A DNA stretch of 5,629 nt from Streptosporangiaceae bacterium (lineage in GTDB: Bacteria; Actinomycetota; Actinomycetes; Streptosporangiales; Streptosporangiaceae): positions 1 to 5,629 of the forward strand of contig JASHTQ010000465.1 in assembly GCA_030040475.1 (NCBI GenBank). The letters run 5' to 3'. This document shows, piece after piece, positions 5,567 to 5,629 of the stretch. Numbering within the stretch: the stretch's first letter is position 1; each line of letters opens with the position of its first letter. The notes under the pieces were generated by a model. It saw only the letters and a list, made by a program, of their open reading frames with translations. It was not told the DNA's origin and did not search any database. Both the position numbers and the translations under genes were made by a program.

Positions 5567-5629
5567 ATGCTGCCAACCGAGGATCTGTTCGTCTACGTGT
5601 ACGTGCTGGTCGATGACGCGATCAGCGCC
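5567..5629 (+). CDS. Putative transposase, N-terminal 21 codons (3' end outside window)
   Basis: ATG at 5567 starts an open frame to the window end, encoding MLPTEDLFVYVYVLVDDAIS plus one residue. This N-terminus looks like the start of DDE-type transposases found in many copies in actinomycetes (some labelled IS982-like), where a short aromatic/valine-rich helix and a DD pair precede a Pro-rich segment. The identification rests on memory of that start and on context, because no catalytic residue is within reach. The ribosome binding site AGAGG is 9 bases upstream, inside a stable hairpin. If the frame proves not to be a transposase, it is simply an unidentified partial gene. Confidence 0.5.
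   Translation, partial: MLPTEDLFVYVYVLVDDAISA

Larger units (their letters stand above)
5510..5629 (+). mobile_element. Left part of a probable insertion sequence (runs off the window)
   Basis: Inferred from the putative transposase start at 5567 and the hairpin immediately before it. Only the beginning is present, so terminal inverted repeats and a target duplication cannot be tested. The left limit given is the start of the hairpin; the true end may lie further upstream, between about 5400 and 5510. It sits beside the glycan genes in the opposite orientation to the SDR. Confidence 0.4.

Overview
The window is GC-rich, with strong G/C third-codon bias and polypurine GGAGG-type ribosome binding sites. 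This points to a high-GC actinomycete, though the genus cannot be read from the sequence. It looks like part of a cell-surface or exopolysaccharide locus (or another complex-glycan locus). Three GT4-type glycosyltransferase genes sit in a row, followed by two sugar-modifying enzymes. GT4 enzymes are usual for polysaccharide and glycolipid assembly, whereas antibiotic glycosylation usually uses GT1 enzymes, so a glycan locus is the better reading.

Layout: (1) 1-291, the last 96 codons of a GT4 glycosyltransferase. (2) 439-1647, a complete CapM-like GT4 glycosyltransferase. (3) 1681-1713, a possible 10-codon leader ORF with a strong Shine-Dalgarno, whose stop overlaps the start of the next gene. 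(4) 1713-2828, a complete WabH-like GT4 glycosyltransferase with two altered active-site positions. (5) 2929-4161, a TylC3/TcaB9-type SAM-dependent sugar C-methyltransferase whose 5' part is clearly AT-richer than its neighbours. (6) 4254-5330 on the minus strand, an extended SDR of the NDP-sugar epimerase/dehydratase type, convergent with the methyltransferase. (7) 5352-5509, a spacer with no recognisable gene. (8) 5510-5629, the beginning of a probable insertion sequence: a long hairpin followed by the first 21 codons of a putative transposase that runs off the window.

Likely teamwork: the SDR and the C-methyltransferase would act on a nucleotide-activated keto-sugar to make a C-branched deoxysugar, and GT4 enzymes would place sugars on a lipid-linked acceptor at the cytoplasmic face of the membrane. 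The exact sugar cannot be deduced. The points most worth a second look are the hairpin that buries the ribosome binding site of the transposase, the coupled mini-ORF before the third glycosyltransferase, and the compositional break in the methyltransferase gene.
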